From contig NZ_JBDFLX010000001.1 in assembly GCF_047237965.1 (NCBI RefSeq), positions 1,364,001 through 1,428,000 on the forward strand: a DNA stretch of 64,000 nt, read 5' to 3'. This DNA comes from Noviherbaspirillum_A sp047237965. GTDB lineage: Bacteria; Pseudomonadota; Gammaproteobacteria; Burkholderiales; Burkholderiaceae_D. Below, in pieces: positions 1 to 8,544 of this stretch (its first letter is position 1; every line of letters starts with the position of its first letter). A model generated the notes under the pieces. The model was not told where the DNA came from. It saw only the letters and a program-made list of their open reading frames with translations, and did not search any database. The translations under genes were made by a program, and so were the position numbers.

Positions 1-341
1 CCCGTCATCGCCCCATGGCGCTCAGGGGAACACCAGACCATGCCTTCGGCCCACTGCGCCAGCCTGCGCAATTCCTGGACTTTCGGATGGCTGTCGGGCG
101 CATCGTCCGGCAGCGGCAGGCCGCTGGGATCGAATATCTCGACGTCGCCTCCCATCGCCTCGAGCAGGCGGGCAGCCTCTTGAGTCAGTAAGCGGCTGAA
201 AGACTGTGGCCGCAACGACCCGTAAAGCAGAAGAAATCGCGGCGCGTGCGTTGAAGTTGCGACCCCGGCGAAGTCCGACCGCGCTGGGACGACAAACAGG
301 TCTTTTGTGAGGTTCGGCAGGTTATCAGGTGACATAGGCAT
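1..341 (-). CDS. arsH: ArsH-type NADPH-dependent FMN reductase, partial (3' end beyond window)
   Basis: The reading frame enters from the left edge and begins at the ATG at 341 (a second ATG is at 335). About 113 N-terminal residues are visible. They include the flavodoxin-fold FMN loop GSLRPQSFSR and the following helix and strand ending FDPSGLPLPDD, which are typical of ArsH. The family reduces FMN/quinones with NADPH and oxidises trivalent organoarsenicals, so it confers methylarsenite resistance in the cytoplasm. Only 3 bases separate its start from the acr3 stop, so it is the last visible gene of arsR-arsC-acr3-arsH. The C-terminal part is outside the window. Confidence 0.9.
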   Translation of the reverse strand, partial: MPMSPDNLPNLTKDLFVVPARSDFAGVATSTHAPRFLLLYGSLRPQSFSRLLTQEAARLLEAMGGDVEIFDPSGLPLPDDAPDSHPKVQELRRLAQWAEGMVWCSPERHGAMT

Positions 342-344
342 AAG

Positions 345-1415
345 TTAGGCTTTGGCTTCGTACCAGTGCTGCGATCGGTTCACAACCGCGACTACCAACA
401 GCATCACTGGCACTTCGATGAGGACGCCGACCACAGTCGCAAGCGCTGCGCCGGACTGAAATCCAAATAGGCTGATGGCAGTCGCCACCGCTAGCTCGAA
501 AAAGTTGGACGCGCCTATTAGGGCTGACGGACCGGCAACACAGTGGGCTACACCCAACTTCTTGTTCAACAGGTAGGCGAGGCCAGAGTTAAAAAGTACC
601 TGAATGAGAATGGGTACAGCCAGGATGGCGATCACGACCGGCTGCTGCGTGATGGCCTCGCCCTGGAATGCGAACAGCAGAACGAGCGTTAGCAACAACG
701 CAGAGATCGAATAGGGACCCAGGGCTGCAACTGCACGCTCGAGGCGTCTTGGACCCTTCGCCAGCAGCATCTTGCGTATGACTTGTGCCAGGATCACAGG
801 GATGACGATGTAGAGCACAACGGACGTGATCAGCGTATCCCATGGCACCGTAATGGCGGACAGGCCAAGCAGGAGTGCCACCAGCGGCGCGAACGCCACG
901 ATCATGATGGAATCGTTCAGTGCAACCTGCGAAAGCGTGAAGTACGGGTCGCCCTTGCATAGCTGGCTCCAGACAAACACCATCGCCGTGCAGGGCGCGG
1001 CAGCCAGCAAGATCAGTCCAGCGATATAGCTGTCGAGCTGATCGGCCGGTAAGTAATCGACGAATACATGGCGGATGAACAGCCAGCCCAGGAGCGCCAT
1101 TGAAAACGGTTTGACAGCCCAGTTGATGAATAGGGTGACGCCTATGCCGCGCCACTGGCTGCGCACTTGCGTCAATGCCCCGAAGTCGATCTTGATAAGC
1201 ATCGGAATAATCATGATCCAGATCAGGATGCCGACCGGGATGTTGACCTGGGCCACCTCAAGCCGCGCCAAAGCCTGAAATGCAGCAGGGAATGCGCGTC
1301 CCAGCAGGATGCCGACGACAATGCAAAGGGCTACCCAGATGGTCAGATAGCGTTCAAAAAAGCCGATGGCCGGCGCAGCGCCGCCAGCTACTGCCGTGGT
1401 GTGAGTGGTGGTCAT
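345..1415 (-). CDS. acr3: Arsenite efflux permease, ACR3 family
   Basis: This 356-residue protein has about ten hydrophobic segments, starting with YLTIWVALCIVVGILLG, which is the usual opening of ACR3 permeases. The conserved cysteine region APCTAMVFVWSQL and the late acidic membrane residue in VLIEVPVMLL, both associated with arsenite transport in the family, are present. It exports As(III) made by ArsC across the inner membrane using the proton gradient. It lies 62 bp downstream of arsC in the same operon and just before arsH. Length is normal for bacterial Acr3. Confidence 0.95.
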   Translation of the reverse strand: MTTTHTTAVAGGAAPAIGFFERYLTIWVALCIVVGILLGRAFPAAFQALARLEVAQVNIPVGILIWIMIIPMLIKIDFGALTQVRSQWRGIGVTLFINWAVKPFSMALLGWLFIRHVFVDYLPADQLDSYIAGLILLAAAPCTAMVFVWSQLCKGDPYFTLSQVALNDSIMIVAFAPLVALLLGLSAITVPWDTLITSVVLYIVIPVILAQVIRKMLLAKGPRRLERAVAALGPYSISALLLTLVLLFAFQGEAITQQPVVIAILAVPILIQVLFNSGLAYLLNKKLGVAHCVAGPSALIGASNFFELAVATAISLFGFQSGAALATVVGVLIEVPVMLLVVAVVNRSQHWYEAKA

Positions 1416-1477
1416 TTTGGTCTACAAAACGGAGCAGCCGCTACCGTGGTGAACCAGGCAGCGGCCAACTATCGAGG

Positions 1478-1987
1478 TTAGGCGGAGGTAACCGGCGTGT
1501 CGCCAATCTTTTTGATTTCTTGCTGTACTGCATGCTTTTCCAGCAAGTGCACCGGCAGGCTTACGAACGTGTTCATCCGGGCCAGGATTTGCTTGAAAAT
1601 CTTCTCGAAGGCCACCCGCTTTTGGTCGTCGGTGCCCTCAATCGCAGCCGGGTCTTCGAATCCCCAGTGCGCGGTCGCTGGATGACCTGGCCAGTAGGGA
1701 CAAGTCTCACCTGCAGCGTTGTCGCAGACAGTGATGATGAAATCCATGTGTGGCGCACCAGGTGCTGCGAACTCGTCCCAGCTTTTGCTGCGCAGGTTGT
1801 CGACCGGGTAGCCGGTTTTCTTGACCTGTTCGATAGCAAATGGATTGACCGTGCCGCCGGGCTTGCTACCGGCGCTGAATCCCTGGAAGCGGCCCTTGCT
1901 CATCGTGGTGACAAGTGCTTCAGCCATGATGGAGCGAGCCGAGTTGCCAGTGCAGAGGAACAGGACGTTATACGTTTTTTCAGTCAT
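1478..1987 (-). CDS. arsC: Arsenate reductase, low-molecular-weight phosphatase (thioredoxin-coupled) type
   Basis: Starting at the ATG at 1987 gives 169 residues. A longer frame upstream exists but lies inside arsR. This start has GGAG nearby and overlaps the arsR stop by four bases (ATGA). The protein begins with the phosphatase loop LCTGNSARS (Cys12, Arg18). Further on it has CDNAAGETCPYWPG, supplying the second and third redox cysteines (Cys88, Cys96). Families with this triad reduce arsenate to arsenite using thioredoxin. Product arsenite would be exported by the adjacent Acr3. Confidence 0.94.
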   Translation of the reverse strand: MTEKTYNVLFLCTGNSARSIMAEALVTTMSKGRFQGFSAGSKPGGTVNPFAIEQVKKTGYPVDNLRSKSWDEFAAPGAPHMDFIITVCDNAAGETCPYWPGHPATAHWGFEDPAAIEGTDDQKRVAFEKIFKQILARMNTFVSLPVHLLEKHAVQQEIKKIGDTPVTSA

Positions 1988-2331
1988 TTGAGGCTCTCCG
2001 TCAGGAGCAGGTTGGAGGAAGTAGAAGCGCTTACAGGCGTGCAAGGGTTCCCGCCACAACAGTTTTCAGTCAGAAACGCAATTAATCTGTTCATGGTTTC
2101 AAACCGGGCGGAATAGAAAATTTGGCGGCCTACGTGCCGTGGCTGAATCAACTCTGCGCGCACCAGGTCCTTCAGATGGAAGGAAAGCGCGGAGGGCTTG
2201 ACCTCTAGCCCACTAGAAATTGCGCCGGCAGTAAGCCCCTCCGGGCCTGCCTGCACCAACATGCGGAAAACTTTAAGCCGATGCTCATGTGCAAGCGCAT
2301 CAAGGGCGGTAACGATAGCGATATGGTCCAT
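1984..2331 (-). CDS. arsR: ArsR-type arsenite-responsive repressor
   Basis: A 115-residue winged-helix protein. The DNA-recognition helix region reads KPSALSFHLKDLVRAELI. The arsenic site is not in the usual helix-3 position. Instead a C-terminal cluster CCGGNPC (Cys91, Cys92, Cys97) is present, similar to the C-terminal Cys triad described for Acidithiobacillus ferrooxidans ArsR. It is the first gene of the minus-strand ars operon, and the last bases overlap arsC. A palindromic operator candidate lies 31 bp upstream. Confidence 0.93.
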   Translation of the reverse strand: MDHIAIVTALDALAHEHRLKVFRMLVQAGPEGLTAGAISSGLEVKPSALSFHLKDLVRAELIQPRHVGRQIFYSARFETMNRLIAFLTENCCGGNPCTPVSASTSSNLLLTESLK

Positions 2332-2361
2332 AAGCAGGACTATACAACATTTGCCGTTTAA

Positions 2362-2377
2362 TTCAATAAATATTGAA
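2362..2377. promoter_or_regulatory. Palindromic ArsR operator candidate between arsR and the MFS gene
   Basis: TTCAATA-AA-TATTGAA is a perfect 7-bp inverted repeat with a 2-bp centre. It lies in the 139-bp divergent region between arsR (start 2331) and the MFS gene (start 2471). Its position and symmetry fit an ArsR/SmtB-family operator that could control both directions. The assignment is inferred from position. Confidence 0.6.
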
Positions 2378-2470
2378 CATTGGCGTTAGACTACTATGAT
2401 GGTTTGACGACAAGCTACCGGTACGTCACCAGATTTCCAGTGCAAAGAGCCATAAAAACGAGGTGTCCGG

Positions 2471-3673
2471 ATGGAGCACAACAAGAAGAACTGGCACCTG
2501 ATTGGGAGTTTAGGATTTACGCTGATAGCGTCATACGGCTCGTTGCTATATGCCTTTTCTCTTCTCGCTCCGGAGATCCACCGCACCCTCGGTTGGCGAA
2601 TGGAATTGGTATTCGGCGCTTTTTCGTGGGGCCTGCTGATTGCTGGCCTATCCTCTACGCCGACCGGATTGCTGATTGACCGTTTCGGCGGCCGGTTTGT
2701 CATGGCGGCCGGTTCTCTGACCTGCGGAGTTGGGCTCATCGGGCTTAGCCAGGTGCAGGCCCTGTGGCAATACTATGCAGCCTGGACAGTCCTTGGCGTC
2801 GGCATGGCGCTCGTGTTTTACGAGGCAGCCTTCGCTACCATCAATCGCGCCTGGACAACGGATGCCCGTAGCGGTATTTCGACTGTGACATTGATTGCCG
2901 GCTTTGCCAGCACGGTGTTTTGGCCGCTTACTTTGAAGCTCAATACAATACTGGGATGGCGTGATACCTACTTGGTCTACGGTGTCCTGCAACTGGTAGT
3001 TTGCTTGCCCTTGCATTACCTGCTGTCTGCGCCGCCAGTGAGGGCGTCGCAGCCTTCACATCCGGCTACCTCCCGAAACTATAGCCTGCGCGAGGTAGTG
3101 CGAGAGCCGCGCTTTTGGAAGCTGGCCTGTGCCTTTGCAACGAACAGCTTCATTTTTTCTGGTCTTGCAGTGCATCTGATTCCGCTGTTGCAAAAGATGG
3201 GGCATTCGATTGCAACGGTCGTGTTTTTTGCCGCATTCATTGGCCCCATGCAGGTTGCCGGACGGGTTGGTGAAATGGTCTTTGCCAGGAGCGCGGCACC
3301 AGAAGTGGTTGGCAAACTGACTTTTGCAATGCTGCCTGCCGCTTTGGCCGTATTGCTGTTTCTAGGTATAGAACAATGGGTAGTGGCCGCATTTTGCGGC
3401 TTGTATGGGCTGAGCAATGGCATCTTGACCATCGTACGCGGCACAGTGCCGCAGAAGCTCTTTGGCCGGGAAAACTACGGCGCGATTGCTGGTGCGTTAG
3501 CGGGTCCGACGTTGATGGCTCAAGCCGCAGGTCCTCTGGTCATTGCGGCGCTGGTGGAAGCTGAGTTTTCGTCCAAGGCAGTGTTCACAACGCTGCTTAC
3601 GATTTCTTTGGCTTCTGCAAGCTTTTATTTCGTTGCTATTCGCAGGCAGATAGCGATTGAAAGGCCGGAATAA
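2471..3673 (+). CDS. Major facilitator superfamily transporter linked to the ars operon
   Basis: A 400-residue protein with about twelve hydrophobic segments. The loop between TM2 and TM3 carries GLLIDRFGGR, a variant of the MFS motif A. It resembles the oxalate/formate-antiporter-like MFS group. It is divergent from arsR across a shared operator, so it is likely arsenic-induced and may export an arsenical, but the substrate cannot be read from sequence. It is not accompanied by a GAPDH gene, so the ArsJ system is unlikely. Confidence 0.8.
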   Translation: MEHNKKNWHLIGSLGFTLIASYGSLLYAFSLLAPEIHRTLGWRMELVFGAFSWGLLIAGLSSTPTGLLIDRFGGRFVMAAGSLTCGVGLIGLSQVQALWQYYAAWTVLGVGMALVFYEAAFATINRAWTTDARSGISTVTLIAGFASTVFWPLTLKLNTILGWRDTYLVYGVLQLVVCLPLHYLLSAPPVRASQPSHPATSRNYSLREVVREPRFWKLACAFATNSFIFSGLAVHLIPLLQKMGHSIATVVFFAAFIGPMQVAGRVGEMVFARSAAPEVVGKLTFAMLPAALAVLLFLGIEQWVVAAFCGLYGLSNGILTIVRGTVPQKLFGRENYGAIAGALAGPTLMAQAAGPLVIAALVEAEFSSKAVFTTLLTISLASASFYFVAIRRQIAIERPE

Positions 3674-4097
3674 AAATCTGTTCCAATGGCCTGTTTGCCT
3701 CCCATAGCCGACGTTCATGACGAAAATCTGCAGCGACTGCATTGGGTCGGACTGCGACATACTTAATCTGTCACGTTCTGTCAGATTAAGTTGGAACAAC
3801 TACATTTATAGCTACATGCCAGCACTGGCACAAGTTGAGATTCCACTTTGTGCAAGGGCATTCATACAGGATCATGATTCATCCTATTGCAACACTCCCC
3901 TAGCTTATCGTACGGATGTTCCGACGCCTTTCCCCTAGCTGGCATACTGAAGCTTTACGCCTTTATGCCCCATGTCCATCGCCCTGATTCAAATGGCGAA
4001 AAGACCATCTCTTCATTTTTTATTAAAAATGCAAGACTATTTGATTCCAATTTGATAGTATCCCAGTAAACTTCTTGCAATCACAACCTGAAGAAAA
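3674..4097. other. 424-bp gene-free stretch with one inverted repeat
   Basis: No convincing gene is seen. The only structured element is a perfect 10-bp inverted repeat: ACTTAATCTG at 3761-3770 and CAGATTAAGT at 3782-3791, with an 11-base loop containing TCACGTTCTG. It has no T-run on either side, so it is not a typical terminator. It may be an operator, or the end or res-like site of a lost mobile element. Small ORFs here lack ribosome sites and family features. Confidence 0.5.
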
Positions 4098-4502
4098 ATG
4101 ACCAAGATTTCAGCCATAGCGTTTACTGCGGCAATACTTGCTACACCATCGTATGCGTCAGAATGGATAAACCTAAATCCAAATTCGACTCAATCCTTTT
4201 TTGTTGACCGTGAAAGTATAGTTAAATCAGGGAAAAACAAAAAGGTGTGGACAATATTCAATCTAGATACCAAGGAAACGGTTCCAGGACATCCATACTT
4301 CGGGTATCTTTCCACGAAAAGCCTCTGGTATATTACTTGCGATGAACGTATGTTTGCGACGACCTCTTTATCATTTTATCCCCAGCATAACGCGCAAGGT
4401 GACGTTCTTACTACTATCACCAGAGCGCTCCCTGAAACAACTTTTAAAGAGGTTGAACCGGATACTGCGGCGGAAGCAGTAATAAGATTCGTGTGTTCCT
4501 AA
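4098..4502 (+). CDS. Exported protein of the surface-adhesin E-like type
   Basis: A 134-residue protein with a signal peptide (about residues 1-20, cleavage near SYA-SEW). The mature part follows the small 'surface-adhesin protein E' pattern: a strand WINLNPNSTQSFFVDRESI, a central KVWTIFNLD strand, a Cys in the middle (ITCDER) and a C-terminal cysteine (RFVCS). Family members are periplasmic or surface-associated, with no enzyme activity known to me. It lies just upstream of a ClpP-like exported protein and may be co-transcribed with it. Codon use is AT-rich compared with the ars genes. Confidence 0.6.
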   Translation: MTKISAIAFTAAILATPSYASEWINLNPNSTQSFFVDRESIVKSGKNKKVWTIFNLDTKETVPGHPYFGYLSTKSLWYITCDERMFATTSLSFYPQHNAQGDVLTTITRALPETTFKEVEPDTAAEAVIRFVCS

Positions 4503-4508
4503 TTTTTG

Positions 4509-5648
4509 ATGCGGAGTGATCGATTAAAAATATTGCCTGCAAATGTTGATATGAGTCAAATAAGAACTATACTTTTCATTGTGTGTTTTTGGCCTTGCAT
4601 AGTTAACGCTGGATACACTGGGCCGATGAGGTTTGTACAATTTTGGCCATGCAGTGGAAACGCGTCTTTTTGTGCAGTACGGGTATTAGCAGAAGGTGTT
4701 ATAGGTCGTGATAGCGCCAGAGACCTGGAAAATTTTTTAATCAAAGAAAGATCGAAGGACCAGTTCTTTCCCTTAAAACCTACCATCTGTTTTGACAGTC
4801 CTGGAGGTGATCTGCGAGGCGCATTAGAACTCGGGAAAATTATCCGAAAGCTGGGATTTGATACCTGCTTAGCGCCCAACTTTAGTAGAGTCGGGGACCG
4901 CCTGATTGCAGAGGAAGTTTTTGTGAAAAATGCGATATGTGCTTCAGCATGCACATTTTCGATGTTGGGTGGAGTAAACAGATTAATTGAACCAGGATCG
5001 CGTCTTGGCGTGCATCAGTTTTATGGCGCAAACGGTAATGTAGGCGACGGTCTCGCACAGAAAACTATGGTTTTCTTAGCGGCTTATATAGAAGAGATGG
5101 GGGTGAAAAGATCTTTGCTCGATACCGCTGCTCTTGTTCCGTCATCTCAAATGTATTGGTTATCCCCTCAAGAATTAGTAGATCTTGGCATAGATAACAT
5201 GGTGACATCTAAATCTAGCTGGAAGCTAGAAGCTCTGAACGATGGCTCAGTCGTAGCGCTAATTACCCAAATTAAGCCTGGAACAAGAGCTAAAGTTTCG
5301 CTGATATTAGCCAAAGCAAATAACTCTCCTTCACTTGCAATATTTATCTCGCATTTATATGAGAATGCGTCTGATATAGATGATGCTCTCACCGCCCTTA
5401 ACGACAGTGATGTAGTGTTGCGTGTAGACGATAAAGTTATTTCCAAAACCGATGGCAAATGGGTCAAGACTAAAAGCGGCGGGTTGTTTATCTCATTACC
5501 ACTTTCAAATTATGCATTGCAAAAGATAAATACTGGCCAATTGCTCTATTTATATACTAATGTCGGACATGCAGTGGAACAATACGATGCCTCTCTTGAT
5601 TTTCCTTTAACTGGCATAAAACGTCTAATTCCTGCCGTCATTAAGTAA
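4509..5648 (+). CDS. Exported ClpP/crotonase-fold protein of unknown function
   Basis: The ATG at 4509 gives 379 residues. An in-frame ATG at 4551 would put a signal peptide (ILFIVCFWPCIVNA) at the very N-terminus and may be the real start; neither has a good ribosome site. The N-terminal half has the ClpP-like fold signatures FDSPGGDLRGALELG, then AICASACTFSMLGG, where the Ser would be the nucleophile position, then GVHQFYG. This fits the family of predicted periplasmic ClpP-like proteins. The C-terminal ~150 residues are unassigned. It is 6 bp after the preceding gene, so probably one transcription unit. Confidence 0.6.
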   Translation: MRSDRLKILPANVDMSQIRTILFIVCFWPCIVNAGYTGPMRFVQFWPCSGNASFCAVRVLAEGVIGRDSARDLENFLIKERSKDQFFPLKPTICFDSPGGDLRGALELGKIIRKLGFDTCLAPNFSRVGDRLIAEEVFVKNAICASACTFSMLGGVNRLIEPGSRLGVHQFYGANGNVGDGLAQKTMVFLAAYIEEMGVKRSLLDTAALVPSSQMYWLSPQELVDLGIDNMVTSKSSWKLEALNDGSVVALITQIKPGTRAKVSLILAKANNSPSLAIFISHLYENASDIDDALTALNDSDVVLRVDDKVISKTDGKWVKTKSGGLFISLPLSNYALQKINTGQLLYLYTNVGHAVEQYDASLDFPLTGIKRLIPAVIK

Positions 5649-5783
5649 TGGCTTTGAATAGAATTAGAACGCCGGCAATTCCGCCCGTGAAGAGCCACAC
5701 ATCGATCCTTGACTGTAAGTTAGAGAAATCTATGCAATATGGCTGCGCTGACCTGCCCGGTCATGTCTTTGTGGTTACGCTCA

Positions 5784-7196
5784 TTACACCTGTACAGCTT
5801 GGCGTACATGATGAATTGGAAATATCAAAGTAAAACATGTCTTACCATGCTCATTACTTTCCACTTCAACACTACCACGATGAAGTTTCATTATTGCTTT
5901 TACAATTGACAGCCCTAACCCGCTCCCTCCGGCTTCCCTCGCCCGAGAAAATTCGGTTCGATAAAAACGATCAAAAAGTCGAGCACGATGCTCAGCCGGA
6001 ATCTGTTCTCCGTGATTGCTTACGGAAAAACGTACCGCTGACTGGTCAGATGTGATCTCCAGGCCGATCACGCTACCTGGAGCGCCATACCGGATCGCGT
6101 TCGATACAAGATTTGTAATGGCTCGTTGTACCAAGGATGCATCGACGGTGACGGTGGCGTTCCCAGAAATTTGAAAGGACATGCCGCGTTCTTCCGCAGG
6201 TAGCTCCATGAAGTCCGCAATTTCTTTCGCCAAGGTGGCGAAGTTCATTGGCTTTGCTGCCAAGACAAAACTGGTACTGTCCGCATGAGCGAGGAAAAGC
6301 ATATCGGTCACGAGGCGATTTAAACGCTCGATCTCCTCTACGTTTTCTTCTAACACTTGGAGTAGCTCTTCCTGGGTACGTTGTTGTGACAGCGCGACCT
6401 GCGTGCGCCCAAGGAGAATCCCAAGCGGTGTTCTCATCTCATGGGCAAGGTCCCCGGAGAACTGCGATAGCCGCCTTATACCATCATCAAGGCGATCAAG
6501 CATCCCGTTGAACGCTTTCCCCAACGGCAGCAATTCGGAAGGAAGATGTTCAGGATTGATTCGTGCAGAAATATTTTTGGTGGACACTGCAACTGCTGCG
6601 TCTCGAAAGCGGTTAAGGGGCTTCAAACCGATATGGACGATTGCTAACGCGCCTAAGGAAACCAGGGCAAGCACAAAAGGCCCAGCAGTAAGCGCCGTAA
6701 GTAGAAATTTTTTGAGAATTTCATCGTCGGCCCGACGATCAGCAGTCAAGACCATCACATAGCTGTCCCCGTTTTTGGTGTTTCCAGTTGCAGAGACGGA
6801 AAGCATCTTGGTCCCCGTCTCGCGAGAACGCCACTCCAAAAAGGCGTCAGGAGCCCAGATTGCAGTTTTAAGCTGGTGAAGGGACTCCTTTCCGACGTTG
6901 CTGAAGGCGACCAGCGTTTCACCCTTGTTCCCTCTTTCCACTACCACGTGCATGCCTTCATGCCGTCCGAGCACCTCAGCCAACTGGTAAGCAGCGCCGC
7001 TAATCGCCGCACTGCTTTCCTGCCGATCGACAACTTGTGATACCTCTTTGAGCGTGTCCTCAAGCGAATGTCTTCTTTGCTCATCAAGCGAACGGGACAT
7101 CGTGTTGTAGGAGAAAGCTAACACTGCGACTGCCTGGAATAGTCCAAGCATACCCACCAGCAGCGCTAGCTTGAGGGCGAGGCTGCGTACCCTCAT
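5784..7196 (-). CDS. copS: Heavy-metal sensor histidine kinase (CopS/CusS type)
   Basis: A 470-residue sensor kinase. TM1 is at about residues 8-30 and TM2 near 166-187, enclosing a periplasmic sensor region. HAMP follows, then the phosphoacceptor motif DLAHEMRTPLG, then N-box NLVSNAIRYG and G-box GGSGLGLSIVKA. The architecture matches the CusS/CopS/PcoS family, which senses periplasmic Cu/Ag. The start overlaps the stop of the response regulator by four bases (ATGA). It is the last gene of copZ-fdx-copR-copS. Probable targets are the palindromes near the cus and DUF4148 genes. Confidence 0.9.
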   Translation of the reverse strand: MRVRSLALKLALLVGMLGLFQAVAVLAFSYNTMSRSLDEQRRHSLEDTLKEVSQVVDRQESSAAISGAAYQLAEVLGRHEGMHVVVERGNKGETLVAFSNVGKESLHQLKTAIWAPDAFLEWRSRETGTKMLSVSATGNTKNGDSYVMVLTADRRADDEILKKFLLTALTAGPFVLALVSLGALAIVHIGLKPLNRFRDAAVAVSTKNISARINPEHLPSELLPLGKAFNGMLDRLDDGIRRLSQFSGDLAHEMRTPLGILLGRTQVALSQQRTQEELLQVLEENVEEIERLNRLVTDMLFLAHADSTSFVLAAKPMNFATLAKEIADFMELPAEERGMSFQISGNATVTVDASLVQRAITNLVSNAIRYGAPGSVIGLEITSDQSAVRFSVSNHGEQIPAEHRARLFDRFYRTEFSRAREAGGSGLGLSIVKAIMKLHRGSVEVESNEHGKTCFTLIFPIHHVRQAVQV

Positions 7197-7867
7197 GTCC
7201 GTTCTTCGAGGACGTACCCGACTCCACGCACTGTATTGATGAGCTTTACCTCGAAAGGATCGTCCACTTTTGCACGCAGGCGTCTGATGGCAACGTCAAC
7301 TACGTTTGTGTCTGAGTCAAAATTGATATTCCAAACCAGAGAAGCAATTTTGGTTCGTGATAAGACCTCGCCGCTATGGCGCATCAACAGTGCAAGCAGC
7401 GCGAATTCTTTAGCAGACAAGTCAATGGGTTTCCCCGATCGGACCGCACGGTGCCTCACCGGATCAACCTGCAAATCAGCCACTTGCAGGGTCGTGTCTG
7501 GTGCGATTTGCTTGGTCCGTTTTAGTAACGTTCGTACTCTTGCAAGCAGTTCAGGAAACTCAAATGGTTTTACCAGGTAATCGTCGGCACCAAGGTCAAA
7601 CCCCTTCACTTTATCATTCGTATTTCCTTTGGCGGTAAGCATCAGTACGGGCGTGCTTTTTGTCGTTCTGAGGGCTGAAAGTACCGCAAATCCGTCAAAC
7701 CCCGGCAGCATGACATCGAGGAGAATCAAGTCGTGATCGCCATTCATGGCGCTGTGCAAACCGTCCGCACCCGTCGCGGCAACCTCGACTTGGTATCCCT
7801 GCTCAGTTAGCCCTTGTCGAAGATAAGCGGCAGCGCGGGTTTCGTCTTCTACAACCAAGATCTTCAT
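7193..7867 (-). CDS. copR: Heavy-metal response regulator (CopR/CusR type, OmpR family)
   Basis: A 224-residue protein with an N-terminal receiver domain (acidic pocket EDE at 7-9, phosphoacceptor Asp51 in LLDVMLPG, Lys near 101 in LVKPFEF). An OmpR-type winged helix follows, with the C-terminal signature RRLRAKVDDPFEVKLINTVR split over the recognition helix and wing. Sequence style is that of CusR/CopR/CzcR regulators. It partners the kinase that overlaps its 3' end and sits 53 bp downstream of the ferredoxin gene. Confidence 0.92.
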   Translation of the reverse strand: MKILVVEDETRAAAYLRQGLTEQGYQVEVAATGADGLHSAMNGDHDLILLDVMLPGFDGFAVLSALRTTKSTPVLMLTAKGNTNDKVKGFDLGADDYLVKPFEFPELLARVRTLLKRTKQIAPDTTLQVADLQVDPVRHRAVRSGKPIDLSAKEFALLALLMRHSGEVLSRTKIASLVWNINFDSDTNVVDVAIRRLRAKVDDPFEVKLINTVRGVGYVLEERT

Positions 7868-7920
7868 ATTCTGTTCTCTACGTTAGTGGCAGCCTGCTGA
7901 CATACGCTACCCTGGCCGCC

Positions 7921-8259
7921 TCAAGCGTTTTCCTTGGCGTGGTTAATGGAATATTTTGGAATCTCTACGACAAGGTCGTCTGCGCTAACAATAGCCTGAC
8001 AAGACAGCCGAGACTGCGCTTGTAGCCCCCAAGCCATGTCGAGCATATCTTCTTCGTTTTCGTTTGGGGCATTCAGTGAATCGAATCCCTTCTTGATGAT
8101 GACGTGGCAAGTAGTGCAAGCACCCACCTTGCCGCAAGCATGTTCAATGTCCACACCGTGATCGAGCAACGCGTCGCAGACAGACGCTGCGCTGTCGACC
8201 TGAAACGAAGCGCCGTCAGGTACATACTCTGGGTGTGGCAAGACGGTTACAGTAGGCAT
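7921..8259 (-). CDS. fdx: [2Fe-2S] ferredoxin, adrenodoxin/Isc type
   Basis: Starting at ATG 8259, which has GAGGG just upstream, gives 112 residues; the longer frame adds ten unlikely residues. The four iron ligands are Cys42, Cys48, Cys51 and Cys87 (CX5CX2CX35C), the adrenodoxin/IscFdx pattern. Such ferredoxins supply electrons, among other uses, to Fe-S cluster assembly. Placement between copZ and copRS, behind a CueR-type promoter, suggests that it replaces or repairs copper-damaged Fe-S cluster capacity. That role is inference. Confidence 0.88.
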   Translation of the reverse strand: MPTVTVLPHPEYVPDGASFQVDSAASVCDALLDHGVDIEHACGKVGACTTCHVIIKKGFDSLNAPNENEEDMLDMAWGLQAQSRLSCQAIVSADDLVVEIPKYSINHAKENA

Positions 8260-8278
8260 CCAGAATCCCTCATGAAAT

Positions 8279-8301
8279 GGAGCAGCCAAAGTGACTGCTC
8301 C
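8279..8301 (-). other. Hairpin between copZ and fdx
   Basis: GGAGCAG at 8279-8285 pairs with CTGCTCC at 8295-8301 across a 9-base loop. There is no T-run behind it on the minus strand, so it is not a full terminator. It could set mRNA stability or reduce read-through from the copper promoter into fdx-copRS. Confidence 0.4.
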
Positions 8302-8307
8302 GACCTT

Positions 8308-8514
8308 TCAGGCAACGATGCTTGCAGTAACTGGGTAACCAGCTTCTGAAATCGCGGAAGTAACTGCTTCCAACGGGGCGGTTGTATCGATACGGACCTT
8401 CTTGGCTTTCAGGTCGACCTCAACTTTTGCTGCGCTATCCACTGTTTGCACCGAGCGTGTCACTCCCCGGACGCATCCGCCGCAGGTCATTCTCTCAACT
8501 TGCAATTCGTACAT
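8308..8514 (-). CDS. copZ: Copper chaperone, single HMA domain (CopZ-like)
   Basis: A 68-residue protein that is one ferredoxin-like HMA domain with the Cu(I) site MTCGGC (Cys11, Cys14). It would carry Cu(I) in the cytoplasm and hand it to CopA or CueR. A strong ribosome site AAGGAGG lies 7 bp before the ATG. The gene is directly behind a CueR-type promoter whose predicted start gives a leader of about 25 bases. The paired copper ATPase is encoded 10 kb away under a near-identical promoter. Confidence 0.93.
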   Translation of the reverse strand: MYELQVERMTCGGCVRGVTRSVQTVDSAAKVEVDLKAKKVRIDTTAPLEAVTSAISEAGYPVTASIVA

Positions 8515-8544
8515 GGTAAAGCCTCCTTGTATGATCGAAGCATC

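Noticed and set aside
5648..5833. 61-residue frame overlapping the stop of the ClpP-like gene
   Set aside because: It has no family features and runs into the 3' end of copS on the other strand. It starts at an overlapping TAATG, which is probably chance.
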